Positions 1-13,092 of a stretch of DNA of 64,000 nucleotides are shown piece by piece; within the stretch, counting starts at the first letter, position 1, and every line of letters begins with the position of its first letter. The notes beneath the pieces were generated by a model. The model did no database searches, was not told where the DNA came from, and saw only the letters and a program-made list of their open reading frames with translations. Both the position numbers and the translations under genes were made by a program. The stretch comes from Argopecten irradians (Eukaryota; Mollusca; Bivalvia; Pectinida; Pectinidae): contig NC_091143.1 in the NCBI RefSeq assembly GCF_041381155.1, positions 27,150,331-27,214,330 on the forward strand, written 5' to 3'.

Positions 1-2406
1 AAGAATGAGATATGTGTGTTGTTTACGACTGCAGATGTCGGATGGAATCCACAGTAAACTTTCACATCTGTTCTAGGAGAATACTCCGTTAGATAATTTT
101 GTGTTTATTTAATTTTGGTAAAAGCATTAGTTCCATGTGCTGTTAATTTACTTTTCTTCAATCACATTTTCTGTATACTATACAGTGGAGAAATGCCAAG
201 GTTGTGTACAGAAATCTTGGATAGATTTTCCACTGCCAAGCTCAGTAGTATAGTTATATTGCAAGACAGGTTATACGAGAACAATGCCATTTGGATACCT
301 ATGAATCTATGGAGGGGCCAGCCGGGGAGAGTGGTACATCATTGTACATATGTTGTCCTTGCAATTGTCTGTCGATCCCAGCCTAATGCCCCCCATTTTC
401 TATACAAGTTTCGTTTACAAAGGTTTAATTTTGGGATTCTTAGAATTCCTCGAACTATTGTTCTGAAGTATATGTCAATGGATTTCTGAAATACTTGTCT
501 GGTGTTTTTTTTTAGAATTATTTGGTTTCAGTGAAAACGTGAATATAGCGAAAATAAACCACTCACAAAATTTTACACAACAGAGTATGGAGGTGTAGGG
601 ATTTATGTGTTTAATTACAGGCATTTCTAGGTACTGCTAGCCGGTAGTAAACACACAATGTTATGTGATAGCAGGAAAAATCACACAAGAAACGCTTTAT
701 TATAGGATATTAACCGATTTTCTGTGTGCATGAATTATTACATAATTTTTGTTCTTTACTAAATTTTAAGACAGAGGCTTTATGAAATTAAACAAGTAAT
801 GAGGAAAGGAAATAAATAATTGGTTCAATTCTAAGGAACAGTTTTATATGAGAGTAAAAATATGTTTGATTTGCCAAAAGGTTATAAGTCATGAGGATAA
901 AATGAGAAAGTTAGGCAAGGTCATTAATTGTATATAAATGGTCGTACTGTTTATTTACCATTGCAATTCGATATACTGATGAAAATACCGATAAACAGCT
1001 ACCCTAAAACATCCCTAATTTTTTAAGCCTCGTAATGCCAACATTTTCTCGGTACCTGATATTGCAAGCACCATCTGTGGGAGCCATTTAGGCTCCGAGT
1101 TCACCTAAATTTCATACCTTTGAAATTTGAATGGCTTTTATTTCTGTTGGCAAATTCTACAAGCTGCACTTGATTGACTAAACGGAAACTACGACGGAGG
1201 GAAATTTATTATTGTACCTTCTGTTATCTCAGAAACATTTCCTGCTGCAAGAAATAAAAAAAAAAAAAAAAAATAAAGGTGTTTGCACTTTTGCCATCCA
1301 ATGAGAATGTAAATTTATTTTCTCTGTGTTAAAATGGTAATAGGTGAATTTGTATCTTGTATGGGTATATATTTCATTAGATAGAGAAGAGGAAAGCCCT
1401 GATACATTCGACAGATGCAGTATTTAACATGGACAGAAAGTGTATATGTATTTTCTATTTATGCTTTAAATCAATATCTGAATCAATTAATGTTTATCGC
1501 ATGCGATTGGTTGCCTTACGGTAAATGTCCATATCCAAGTCCCTTGTACTGCGGGTATTCTCATCATTTAGATTAGTACTGTCGTCCTGAGAATCCTAAT
1601 TACGTTAATTGAGCGAACAATACAATTAAAAGATTTGCTAATTAAATAGAGTCTGAGAGTACCTGGTATGTACAATTAGGAGGTTTTTTATTGTTACATT
1701 GATTAGGTTTTTGGTGGAACATGCATTTGTACATTTTGCATTGTAATTTTCTTCCTTTGAATTATACTGTTTCTTTGCAGATTACAGTTCTGTTCAGTAG
1801 AAATGCAAATCGCTTAATACTATTAAGGTCTTTTGTCATTCTAGTTTAACAACTGCTGTAATTTTGTACATACTGTCTCTAAGACAAAGGGTTGAGAGAA
1901 AATTGGTGAAATTATACAGATAAAAATGTTTATTTACAACTTATATACTAGCTAATGCCTTAGCGACCACCTGATCATTATGACCACTTTCTTAGGTTCC
2001 CAAATGGCCATTTATAAAAAAAAAACTTGACTATAAAGACCACTTTTCTCTTGTGCCTTGGGTGATCTTTTATAGACAGATTTTACTCAAGGCTGATATT
2101 TTAAATTTTAAGCAAATATCAAATATAGGACGTACATTTTATCTGCATTCAAGTATAATTAGATTTATCATAGATAGGATGTCATAAAATGGAGGGGAGG
2201 GGCGTCATATGCATGTCTTGTCCCTTTCTGTCCCATCTCGTCCCATTCTCTCCTGTCTTGATCTATGCTGGCGTGGACATTTATGTCTTACAAGCATTTC
2301 TAGTCTCTGGATAATTTACAACTTTTGTATTCTTTGAAGTACTTATTTGGTATATATATATATACATTAAGGTATTTGTTTTTACATATTTTTCTTTGTT
2401 TTACAG
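1..2406. other. Intron sequence upstream of the first visible Homer exon
   Basis: No exon is recognised here; the first half of the Homer EVH1 domain was looked for and not found. The open frame at 115-489 on the plus strand has no recognisable domain and is treated as chance. Visible items are an A-rich run near 1256-1274 and a dispersed repeat near 1952-2095. A polypyrimidine/AG acceptor precedes 2407. Confidence 0.6.
1952..2095 (+). repeat. Dispersed repeat, 'unit of GACCAC' type
   Basis: This stretch repeats the words GACCACC / GACCACTTT / TATAAAGACCAC at short intervals and resembles the segment near 44105-44215, which begins with ACAGTAAAACCTGTCTATA. The shared wording suggests two decayed copies of one interspersed repeat. 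Boundaries and family are not established. Confidence 0.35.
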
Positions 2407-5400
2407 GCAATTATTAATAGTACCATCACCCCAGGGATGACCTTTACAAAGACCTCACAGAAGTTCGGACAGTGGTCAGATCCTCGGGCCAACACTGTTT
2501 ATGGGCTAGGATTTACATCAGAGGCAGACCTTGCCAAGGTATTAAATTTATTATGCAAAAGACAGAGCAAAAAAAGTTTGGGGGAAACATTGCTGAAAAA
2601 ATCTAATGTGAAGCAGTTAGGTCTCATATAATAAAGAAATATTATATATCTTAACATATGACTGTTTTATGAGACACAAATTTTATTACTCCATGAATTT
2701 ATTGAACAGCTTGCAGTATGTATTTGTTTCATATACGGTGGGGTACTGTAAATGCTTTGTTTTATATACCATGGGGCACTGTAAATATTTTGGGTTTTAA
2801 ATTTATAGCTCAATTTAAAAAGAAAATATCCAAGAGGATGCTGAAATAAAAATTGTAGAAAGCTATTTGTGGTCTCATGCAAACTGGTAATCAAATTAAA
2901 CTATGAGGAATTAAACAGGAAATTCTCTTGATGAAGAAAAGGAAAATTAAAAGCAAGATATATCACAATTTATTTACAAAGAAATTATGATGAAGATCAT
3001 AGATAACAAGTATCCAGAGTTCTATGGCCCTAGACAAAGTAGATATTTATGGTCCATGCCCAGCAATCAAGTGCAAAATGGTTTTTTTAAAGATATTCCT
3101 TTGAATATTTTAGGATGCTACAAAATGAAATCACCTTAATTGGATTACTGTAATTCAATTTCGGGCAAGTTTATTTCAGCACAAATTTGATTAAAGAAAC
3201 AATGGTGTTTAATAGTTGAAACATTTTATACCACGCCCTATATAGCTATCCAATGATATAAAGTAAGGCGAGAGATGTGATTTTAACTTGGTCATGTGAA
3301 TTTGAAATGAGATCATTTGAAACCTGGCACAGTAAATTAAATGAGTGCCCTGTTATATGGTCAGTGAATATTTGACACGTCTCTTTAAAAGTTAATAGAT
3401 ATTATATAATTTTGTCAGGTGGAATACCTGTCAGATCGGAATTTTAACTTGAACTGTCCACTATCATTGACAAGAAGATAGCGCAAGACTTATACCTGTG
3501 GTCATTTAGAAGACTGGACAGTGGTCAGCTTGGATTTACCTTTATATTATGTCCGCGGATACCCAGATAATTAACAGTTAATCAAGTGTAAATTTTATCT
3601 TATACCTCCCGAGGACATGTAAACTATAGGTCTCTATCCTAATAACTACTGAATCAGCCACTCCTCACTCTACGGCCAGTTTTCTGTACACAGATTTTCA
3701 CACACAACAATATCATTGTGGAATCTTCCAATAAAATGATTGCGGTCGCACTTGATTAAACTCAGTCTAAAATGTGTTTAAAATGGATAGTTAAAGAAAA
3801 ATCAATTGAACGAGAGCAAACAATCAGTATTTTGACATGACAAATATTTCGAAGGAAATGAAACAATTGTACATGGACTCCCAGATTTCAGTTTGGAATT
3901 CATGGAATTCCTAGATTTCCGACATTATTGTCACGGTGACCTTTAATGATAAGAGTATAAAATGAAACACTTGGAAGAGGAGTCTCTGACTCAAAGTGTT
4001 ATCGACTCTAAATAAAGTCTATTATTATTATTATTATTTATAAATGGCGGGGAAACACTTGGTATACAAAGCATATCAATAGTACATGTATTTTCATGCA
4101 TTAAAAGATATTTCAAGCCAAAACTTATAACAAAACAGTATTCCAGCTTTTTATCATGAAAATTTATTTACTCTTGTAAGTAGGAGGGATTTTTAAGATT
4201 TCTGCTGTTCTAGTTCTCACAAAATTCAGCATACCTATTGAAATCAATTAGATGTACCGGTGGAATGAAACCCTAAATCTAATTAAAGTTTCTGGTAGTT
4301 TTATGCTTGATCTTGTAGTAGCTGTATCTTTTGAGGTTATGTGAGATACCCGCTAGTCCCATGTTTTACATATTATACAGGGACCATTTTCAATAATGTC
4401 ATACTTAAGAACTCTGTGACTACATTTTATCATTATATTCCAGTTTATAGAGAAGTTTAAGGAGGTGAAGGAACTGACAAGGCAGCAGGTAACCCAACAG
4501 AATGCTCAGGTCAACGGTAACGGTAGCAGTGAGGATGGACATGGCACCCCGGGGACGCCTCAACAGGGGAGACAATTCCTACACACACGCAGCTCCAGTC
4601 TCTCGGCCATGCAGGTTGGAGATGGACAGGTAAATTATCCATCAAGATTTCAGCCATTTTCAACATGATAAATGTGAATACTGGATAGATCAAGGAGATG
4701 ACCTAGCACCAAATCTTAACACATTGAAGGTTATATAAGTAAGTCTGTCTCTGTGGTAATGTATTACAGCAGGCTTGACAGGCTAGAAGTCATGTATACA
4801 GTGAACCCTTGATAATCTGGATACCTTTGCCCCCATTGTAAATCGTCTGTTTCAGATATTTTCCCGACTACCAAATTCTGTGTCTTAGTTAATATGTGAC
4901 TTTACGATAATCTATTTCCGTCTGGACTGCAAGTTTTTTAGACTATTGACGTCTGGATTATCGGGGGTCCACTTTATTAAGGTTTGAATTTAGCAGATCA
5001 TATTTGAAAATTCTGTTTTCAATAAATTATGTTAACTTTAGTAAAATATTTATTTTTAGGGACAAGGGCAGGAGAGCCGTGAACCAGTGAATCTTAGGGA
5101 ACGTCGTAACTCCTTCAATACTCCAGGCTCTCCTCAGTCAAACTCAGCCGACGGCCAACTCAAATACGAAAACGACAGACTCAAATTAGCTCTAGCTCAA
5201 AGGTTAGTTCCTTTCAGAAATGATAGGATGACATTTTTGAAAACATATTTGGGTAGTACCAAAGGGCATGTGTAAAGCTAGGTTTTAATTTTGTTACCCT
5301 CCTGAAATGGAGATACATTAAGCAAATTTAAGGAAAGATTGCATGCATCCTTAATACACATTTCAAAATTTAAAATTTGGTTTTCTTATTCTTCAATTAG

Positions 5401-8400
5401 AGTCCTTTTTCTACCACAAAGTTGCCAGAGGCATTTAATATTGCCTGTCATTTGATTTAATCTCAATTTGCAGGGAAAGCTTTCCAATTAATGATGGAGA
5501 TCTGTAATGTTGATACCATGTATTAAGGTTCCTTTATAAGATCAAAATTCATTTAGTACAGTCAAATTAAATTTCACCAAAATTTTCACACATTCTGAAT
5601 TCTGATTTTGCATCACTCAACTTCTACTGAAAATTAGAGTGCAGAAATGCGTGTTTCATTAACAATTGTCCAGTTGTAACTTAGAGCATCAATAATTTGA
5701 TTCCTGGTGTAATTTACAGCTCAGCGAATGCCAAGAAATGGGAGATAGAACTACAGACTCTGAAGAACAATAATGCACGTTTGACAGCGGCTCTTCAGGA
5801 AAGCACGGCCAACGTGGAGGAATGGAAAAAGCAACTCGCTGCTTACAAGGAAGAGAGTACTCGCATGAAGAAAAAGGTAACAGGGCCAAAGTTGTATAAA
5901 GTAGTTAAAGGGTTAACTATGGTCTGTTTAATGTTCATTTGAACCTCTGAGCTTTTACTCAAAAAGATTTTTACCATAGTTAAAAAAAAATGCTAGAAAT
6001 ATTTAGGTTTTGAAAGGACCACTGTATATTCCATATTGAAGTTGATATTATATTAAGATCATTTTCTCTCATACCCAGCCACTTTCCTGATGCTGCCGTC
6101 CCTTAATTACAATAACTATTGGATAATATGTCTATGCTTAGTTATAAGTGCATCATTTATTATTACCCCAGGGTACAAGAATTGAATTTCTGAGAAGAAA
6201 ATCAGCACTTGCAATTGGTGTGATGAGAAAATACAGAGAAAAAAGTTTTGCCTCTACTCTCCAAAATTACCAATAATGTGATTTATAATAGAATCTTATA
6301 GTCATAGTTATGTAATGCAGAATTACTCAAAATCAACAATTTTGTATCACACCATTCACTTGCGTAGGCTAAAAGCTAACGGCATAGCAACTCACTGTTT
6401 TGTTGATTAAATTTCATATAATATTGCCATGCATGTAAGATTCTCTATGTGTCATAGTTCTATTGTATGAAGTTCTAGAATCATTGTTCATATAATTTTA
6501 CATATAAATTTTAATGTTGTTCTAATGTTAACAGATAGTTGAGATGGAGAAGCAACAGAATTCATCAGAGCAAGTCGGGGCTCTACAGGGGGAACTGTCA
6601 CAGCTGACCGAGCGCTTAGAACGGGTACAACTCGACAATCAAGATAAACAAGATGTAAGTCTAACCATGCTGTGTCAGCTTATTGATGCTGATTATGGGG
6701 CGAGATTCATTGTTTTCTGAGCTCTAATCGCTTTGTGCTCTTCTAAGAGGCAACTTCTCAGAAGATCTTGCAGCATATAAACGGAAAAGCTTCCAGAAGT
6801 AGAAGAGTTACAAATGGAATGATTGGAAGTTTTATTCTAAAGGTACAAAAGGGCAAATCGAGTTAGGCTCTGAGAAATATCTTCAAATTTTTAACAAAAA
6901 TGCAGATTTACAAGTCATACTCAGATTTTCACTTCACATACAGGTAAATTGTAAAAAAAAAAAAAAAAAATCAGGTAACAAAAAACTACTTTGAATTTGT
7001 AAAAATTCAAAGGGCAGACAACTGTAAAAGTTTCCCACATGATACTTTTCCATGTACAAAAACATGACAGAAAAATATTTAAGTATCTTGTATCTTGATA
7101 GATTGGGTTGATTTTAAATGAAAGGAGTCTAGTTTAAAATAATAATGATTAATGTATTAGGGAGTGCAGATTTTCTGTATAAAACTTATGAATATTTCAA
7201 TTCATTGCTCGTTATATGTTGTGTAACTTTTTCAGCGTTTCAATATTCGTAAGATCTTACAAGTGAGTTATCACGCTGTCTAATACCTTAATTTCTCCTC
7301 CTGTACTACTTATTGCTGTTAAGATGTAATTTTCAATAATGTATATTTCCTGAAGTACCCTAATGCATTGAAGTGGAGATTCTAAAATTTGTCTTGTGAT
7401 GATCTGAGAAAATGTTTTGAATTCAGATTAACAAGGCTTTCCTGTATATATATCTGTATTAAATGATTATTCATACATACTGTCTGGTTTGCTACAAACT
7501 GTCACTGAATTTGAAAGTCTGAAGTGAGGATCTAACTTGGGTGTCAGAGAATTTTGTTAGGAAGACTGAATTATCATATGTTTTGTTACAAATAAGTTTT
7601 AAAAAGATAATTGAAGCTCATCACAAAACATTTGTAGTAAGTCAAATTGTTCTTATACATGTAAAATATTTACTGTTGGTATTCATGATTTTTAAAACTG
7701 AAGTCTATACAGGTAGATCAAGAAACCATGAAGCTGTGCGGGAATATTTTTAATTTGAAATCTTTATTTTATCTGCCATTTCTTGCATATCTTTAACATG
7801 AATGTTAATCTAAATTACACATATGGTAATTCACAATAAACCTTAAGCATCTATACCAGAGACTATAAACTGCTTTCATTTAACTTTATTCCTACTTGAT
7901 GCTTCGTATGATACACGTACAGTGCTGATATTGCTGTTATATGACCATGTTTCAGCAGATGACGATAAGTACCTGGTTTGATGCTCTATAATTGTCTATG
8001 TGGAGATGTTGAGAATCAGACTTGTCTGTGCTATTGTGGGTACAACTGAGAACAGAATACTATACCGCTATTCCTCAGTATTCCGTACATTATACATTCC
8101 TCAGTTATATATGTTCCAATCATTAAAATGGGAGAGGAAGTCATATAGCTGTAGCCATAATAGTCCTAGTCATATTTTAATTCAGTAGAACTGGATAATT
8201 TCATCAATTGTCACATGAAGGAGGGGGCATTAATGTCTTTTAGACGTTTTCTTGTTTTCTCTGAGATAGCATAGGCTACTACAGGGAGACTACCTCAAAA
8301 TTACCTTGACTGTTCATTACGTCAAACCCAACATTCTATCGCAGTACTCCTGAAGTAAATGTGACAATACCAAATGATTATTGTGCAGTGTATTGATAAT

Positions 8401-9856
8401 ACATTGTTGATATCTCTAACCATCTCATTGTATCCATTGATTATATATATTGAAGTTATTTGAAAATGTCTGATTTATTGGTGTTATTTTTTGTCTTTCT
8501 AATATATGCATGTACATATTCTTTAATTCATGGGAGATACACCTATTAATCATTTGTATTTTCTGATATTCTACGTAATAAGATACCAAAGACAAGTATA
8601 GAAGATGTATGCCTATATATCAACTGTACTCTACAATATTCCATGTAATAAGATACCAAAGACAAGTATAGAAGATGTATGCCTATATATCAACTGTACT
8701 CTACAATATTCTATGTAATAAGATACCAAAGACAAGTATAGAAGATGTATGCCTATATATCAACTGTACTCTACAATATTCTATGTAATAAGATACCAAA
8801 GACAAGTATAGAAGATGTATGCCTATATATCAACTGTACTCTACAATATTCCATGTAATGAGATACCAAAGACAAGTATAGAAGATGTATGCCTATATAT
8901 CAACTGTAATATTCTATCTAACCAAAGACAAGTATAGAAGATGTATGCCTATATATCAACTGTACTCTAACCAAAGACAAGTATAGAAGATGTATGCCTA
9001 TATATCAACTGTACTCTACAATATTCTATGTAATAAGATACCAAAGACAAGTAAAGAAGATGTATGCCTATATATCAACTGTACTCTACATTATTCTATG
9101 TAATGAGATACCAAAGATGATAATATAGTGACTGTGACCTGGAATTTTGTATACATTTCTCCTTCTGTTTGCAGGAGATTAATCAACTAAATATGAGATT
9201 GAATGACATGGCAGTGAAGGAAACGGCAAGTTCTAGTCTACACGGTCGAATTCAGGTAAGTGGGCTACTGAAGGTTAAACAGGACTATTTCTCAGTTAAT
9301 TACGAAAGAGAATTTTATAGTTTATTTTGGAAAGTAAATTGGTAAGATGGAAATGCAGTTTACTGGAGTAAACTGTATTTTTTGCCAAATCTAAGAATGA
9401 AAATACGTTGCTTTGGCCTATGTGAATGATGTTACATGTTATCTTTATCACATTAACATACCTGGCCCCAAGATCATGAGATAGTCTTAAGTATAAATCA
9501 GTCATAAGTTTAGACTTAACCAATCACAGATGAGGTTATAAAAATTGCATCTTTCCTAATTGGCCGAGCAAAAATTGAAGTCTAAGACTGTTTCATAGTT
9601 CTTGGGCCTTGTTCCCAATCCCATTACATTTTGTATTTCATTTATTTCTTTTTTCCAGACATTAGAAGATGAAAACCAATCACTAGCCCTAAAGGTGGAG
9701 GATTACCATCGGCAGTTACAGGAGTGTAGAATGTCACATGATCAGGACTCGAATGACCTCCTAAACTTACAGGACCAGCTTGGCTCCAAAGTGACAGAAA
9801 TGTACGAAATACACGAACAGATTATATCATTAATACGCAAGGAGTCCAACAGTTGA
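2407..9856 (+). CDS. homer: Homer-family postsynaptic scaffold protein, 3' seven exons (5' partial)
   Basis: Homer proteins bind PPxxF-type ligands (group I mGluR, IP3 receptor, Shank) through an N-terminal EVH1 domain and tetramerise through a C-terminal coiled coil. Exons: 2407-2538, 4444-4629, 5060-5202, 5720-5876, 6535-6654, 9175-9255, 9659-9856 (TGA), all with AG/GT borders and compatible phases (1017 nt, 338 residues). The first exon gives the second half of EVH1, with [13 protein letters not shown] and ANTVYGLGF nearly as in vertebrate Homer; the next starts with the last EVH1 helix ([11 protein letters not shown]) and continues into a Gly/Ser/Thr-Pro linker. Exon 4 carries the family signature [19 protein letters not shown]. 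Exons 5-7 are Leu/Glu-rich coiled coil ending SLIRKESNS. About 58 N-terminal residues, including the start, lie left of 2407 and probably outside the window. Introns contain a 70-bp minisatellite, two dispersed repeats and a possible 27-nt microexon. Family identity is secure; the paralogue is not assignable. Confidence 0.95.
4021..4037 (+). repeat. (ATT)n microsatellite after AATAAA
   Basis: A short TAT/ATT trinucleotide run directly follows AATAAAGTC. A polyadenylation-like motif followed by a simple-sequence tail is what the 3' end of a small retroposon would leave, but no body of an element was recognised upstream. Confidence 0.4.
4797..4978 (+). repeat. Dispersed repeat (GATAATCTGGA type)
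   Basis: The segment begins with ACAGTGAACCCTTGATAATC and ends with GGATTATCGGGGGTCCACTT. The two ends are imperfect inverted repeats of each other (GGACC/CCTCGATAATCTGGA wording). A related degenerate copy lies near 23688-23800. This looks like a small palindromic interspersed element in a Homer intron. Family not assigned. Confidence 0.45.
6735..6870 (+). repeat. Dispersed repeat family R1, copy 1
   Basis: About 135 bp that recurs, diverged but collinear, near 10030-10175 and 20195-20345, all on the plus strand. Shared words are TTCTAAGA/TTCTCAGAAGA, AGATCTT, AGAAGAGCTACAAATT, GGAAGTT, TTCTAGAAGT and GGGCAAATTGAGTTA. It lies in a Homer intron. No coding capacity or terminal repeats were seen; a SINE-like or MITE-like origin is possible. 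Confidence 0.5.
7236..7262 (+). CDS. homer: Candidate 27-nt cassette microexon of Homer
   Basis: Inside the intron 6655-9174, a 27-nt open segment encoding RFNIRKILQ is bordered by a good acceptor (ACTTTTTCAG) and a consensus donor (GTGAGT). Both neighbouring exon junctions are phase 0 and the segment is a multiple of three, so inclusion would add nine residues to the coiled coil without a frame change. No transcript evidence was available, and a chance match of short splice motifs in AT-rich DNA is possible. Confidence 0.35.
8571..9118 (+). repeat. 70-bp minisatellite in a Homer intron
   Basis: Tandem units start at 8571, 8641, 8711, 8781 and 8851 with an exact 70-bp period. Each holds AAGACAAGTATAGAAGATG and CCTATATATCAACTGTACTC. 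After 8880 two units carry internal deletions, then two near-full units follow, for roughly 8.5 copies. Low divergence between units points to recent amplification or ongoing homogenisation. The array ends about 55 bp before the exon at 9175. Confidence 0.9.
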
Positions 9857-10029
9857 TACTAAGCAATAATACCTACATTCATGGTCTTCCTAATCTCATC
9901 ATTATTATTGTTATTTTCGCTGCTTCTTCAGTTGCCTGTGTTGGAAGTTGTAGAACTTTGTCTGATGCCTATGCAGCAGTTCTTACCTTCTCGAAGAAAT
10001 TCCTGGTGTCTGATCATGAGGCCACCTTT

Positions 10030-10175
10030 TTTTGTGCTTCTCAGAAGAGAAGTCCTGTTCAAAGATCTTCAAGATCTTAAAAATAAGAGGAAGCAGTATC
10101 GCTCAGCAGCAGAAGAGCTACAAATTAAGTGTATATTCTAGAAGTGAAAGAGGACAAATTGAATTGGTCTCTGGA
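10030..10175 (+). repeat. Dispersed repeat family R1, copy 2
   Basis: Second copy of the family described at 6735: CTTCTCAGAAGAGAAGTCC, AGATCTTCAAGATCTT, AGAAGAGCTACAAATT, TTCTAGAAGTGAAAGAGG and ACAAATTGAATTGG are recognisable in the same order. It lies just after the Homer stop codon, so it may be part of the 3' UTR. Confidence 0.5.
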
Positions 10176-12899
10176 AACTTCATTTTTGGAAGATCTTTAC
10201 TGTTGGTAGTGCTAGACTACCAACTAAGGGATAATCTGATAATGAATGGGATTAAATTGATTTTGAATCAACTACAGAAATTAATCTGGAATACAAAGTT
10301 TTTTCAGCCAAACTTCAAGCCAGCCAAAACAACTACATCATATAGACTAAACAGGAAATTAACGTTAATTATATTGTGTTACATGATATTACATATTCTA
10401 AGGTTAATAAAAGCAGAAGGTAATTCCTCTTGTCAATCTGTTACAATGATTTGATTTTATGAAAAATGTGTTATTATGAAGTATGTTGTATGTTTCTGCC
10501 TACATCTACATTTGGTTTTAGATTCAATTTGTCTTTACGTGTTTTATCATGTATGGTGGTTGAATTGAGAGACTAAAAATATCGGGATATTTCTGTTTTA
10601 TGGTGACACAATCTCACAAAAAATGTTACTCGGTATGTATCTGAACTATATAAAGAAATAATGAACCATTCCATGCATCAAATATAGCAAGGTGACAAAT
10701 ATGAACATCAAATTTTCCATTGTAAACTACTGAAATATCTTTCCTTGAAAACCTATGATGTTTTCTATCTAAAAGGCTATAATCATCTTCAGAGAAACGT
10801 GCATCCTTTAACATTTTGTTGTAATTAATCATTTCTGGTGGTAATTTTTGGTTGTTTGGTATCTCATAAAAAGTATTTTTTTCATGGTATGATTTGAAGC
10901 ATGTTGTTAAACAAAACTTCAGAAATATTTGTTGTTTGAAAAAGCACGGATCAGCCTGTACACATTGGTGGTGAAACTATGCATTACTTTTCCAGAGTTT
11001 GCTCGCATTTTTCTTGAAATTTGAATCTTGTGTATATTGTTAAGGTATTTTCATACCTGTAACAGTATACACCAAGAAATTCCATTTGGTTAAAATCATT
11101 TAGATATAAAATTAATGGAGATAATCTTACCATGCAGATAAGCCAAGAAATAGTCAAAAATGTATGGTACAATTATTGCACACATTACATGTAGTTAAGT
11201 TTCCAGTTATGAAAATGTTGTTACAGAATTTTATTTGAATGTTTATAATTGATATTGAAATCAGTTAGTTTCTTAGTTTGTTAATTGATAGACAATTGAT
11301 GTTCATTATTTTTGGTTATTTTACTAGATCTGACACAAGATTTTAACTCTCTCTTAATAATTTCGAACTTTTTATTCACTACTCAGTATTTTTGTTCCCG
11401 AGTGATATGTAAATTAGTCTGGCCCCTATGACTAAAGCATTATTACAAATCACATACAGTGATAAACTCAGGAAACTGATAAAACATTACTCAAAAGAAG
11501 TATTTAAATCAACTCGTGTTTTCTCGCTTCCTACCTATTCAACATCTTCATTTTACCTGTAATACTTTGAAGCTCTGGTAGATGTTTAGCGAATACATTG
11601 TACAATTATATGCTGCTACATTTTGTGTAAGAAAGCTGTGAATAGAGATATATAATCTGTGTATTGTCAGTTTGTGAATTAATTATTTTCTCTCCCTTTG
11701 TTTGATAAATAATAGCTAGAAGGCTTATGAACTCTATTGAACAGGCCAGTATTGAATTTCAAAGTTTATTTGAAACTTGTCAAATAATTTTAAAATCTTT
11801 GAAATATTCTTGTAAGCTATGAATGTAAGATATTAACGTGTACACAGGTATAATCGTACACAAGACAACAAAGATCTAGAGTTCCGGGTAAAGATAAAAT
11901 TATACATTTTAACTGTAGTTAGAGGTCAGATGTTTTATAAAAGACTACAATTATTCTTTCATAAATCCAGATTGTTTTGATATCCAAGATTTTTTTAAAA
12001 TTTTAACCTGGATTAGTAAGGATTTTGTAATTTGTCCATAATATATACTTTTAACTTTTTATTATTTTAAAATTATATATATTTTTTTCAAAGTTTTAAA
12101 ATCCCTGGCAAAGGGAGCATGATTTTAAGTCAATGGTGCTGAAAAAACAAACCTACAAAGTAATTAATTTAGTAGTGAATAAATTAATTTAGTTTTTGAA
12201 ATCCAGGAGAAAAATGAACATTTTGTTCTGCAATTCTGTTAATTTTTCATACTGCTACAAAGAGGTTGTTTCTTTCATTTATCCAAGGTTTTAATTTAAA
12301 ACTTGAACATACCAAACCAGTCATATTTAAAATATTCTTCTAATTAAATGTAGGAGTAGAAGTAAAACCTTTTTATTTTTCAAATTCTACAAAACACAAG
12401 TTGATAGATGTTCTGTAATTGTTGATTCTTGTAACATTTTCTTATTGATGACACACAGGGACTTTACAACATGATCATTTCTATGATGAATCAACTTACT
12501 GTATAATTATACGGTAAAACAAGGAATTTTAGAATTCATCAAGGTCCTGTGTGCCTGAATAGTTCATTTGCATTTTATATTAAGGTTGAGTTTAATTTTG
12601 TCTTTTGTCTTTAAATAATCAAATTCTTTTATCCCCCGTGATGAGGTATATACATTGGTATATGTTACATATGTGTACAGCTGAATTGTAAAGCTAGGTG
12701 GTGTTTGCATTTTGTTAATTTGACCTATATCCGTCCTGTCCCCAATGTTGTCCATTTCCTTGATATCAATTTCCTTAATCCCTCCTACCATGACCACAAA
12801 GTGCCCCCATGGTGTTTCCTCATCCTTTTTTCCCCATCCTTTTACCCCTAGACATGAAGCCTTGTTGTCCCACATGACCTAAAACACTGCCTTATACCC

Positions 12900-13092
12900 G
12901 GTATTCTGTCTTTGCAGATTACAGAGTTACCTCCCTTGCGGTTAGGTATTGATTATTGGGTCATTATTTTGTGAGCAAAATTAATGTTGTTTCCTCTAAA
13001 AAGTATGGTGTTATGCTCACAAACATGTGGTGTCACAATCAATACCTACCTGCAAGGGCAGATAACTCTGTATTGAGTAAATACAGAATACT
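12900..13092. mobile_element. MITE-like inverted-repeat element, about 190 bp
   Basis: The left end reads GTATTCTGTCTTTGCAG, then TTACAGAGTTACCTCCC and TAGGTATTGAT. The right end, reverse-complemented, reads GTATTCTGTATTTACTC, then ATACAGAGTTATCTGCC and TAGGTATTGAT. The terminal inverted repeats are thus about 55 bp, imperfect, around a loop of about 80 bp with no coding capacity. No clear target-site duplication was found, so the superfamily is unassigned. The phrase AGAGTTA(C/T)CTCCC also occurs in the palindrome near 51440. Confidence 0.7.

Noticed and set aside
115-489. 124-codon plus-strand open frame
   Set aside because: No domain recognised, composition like the surrounding intron, and it lies upstream of a confirmed Homer exon.
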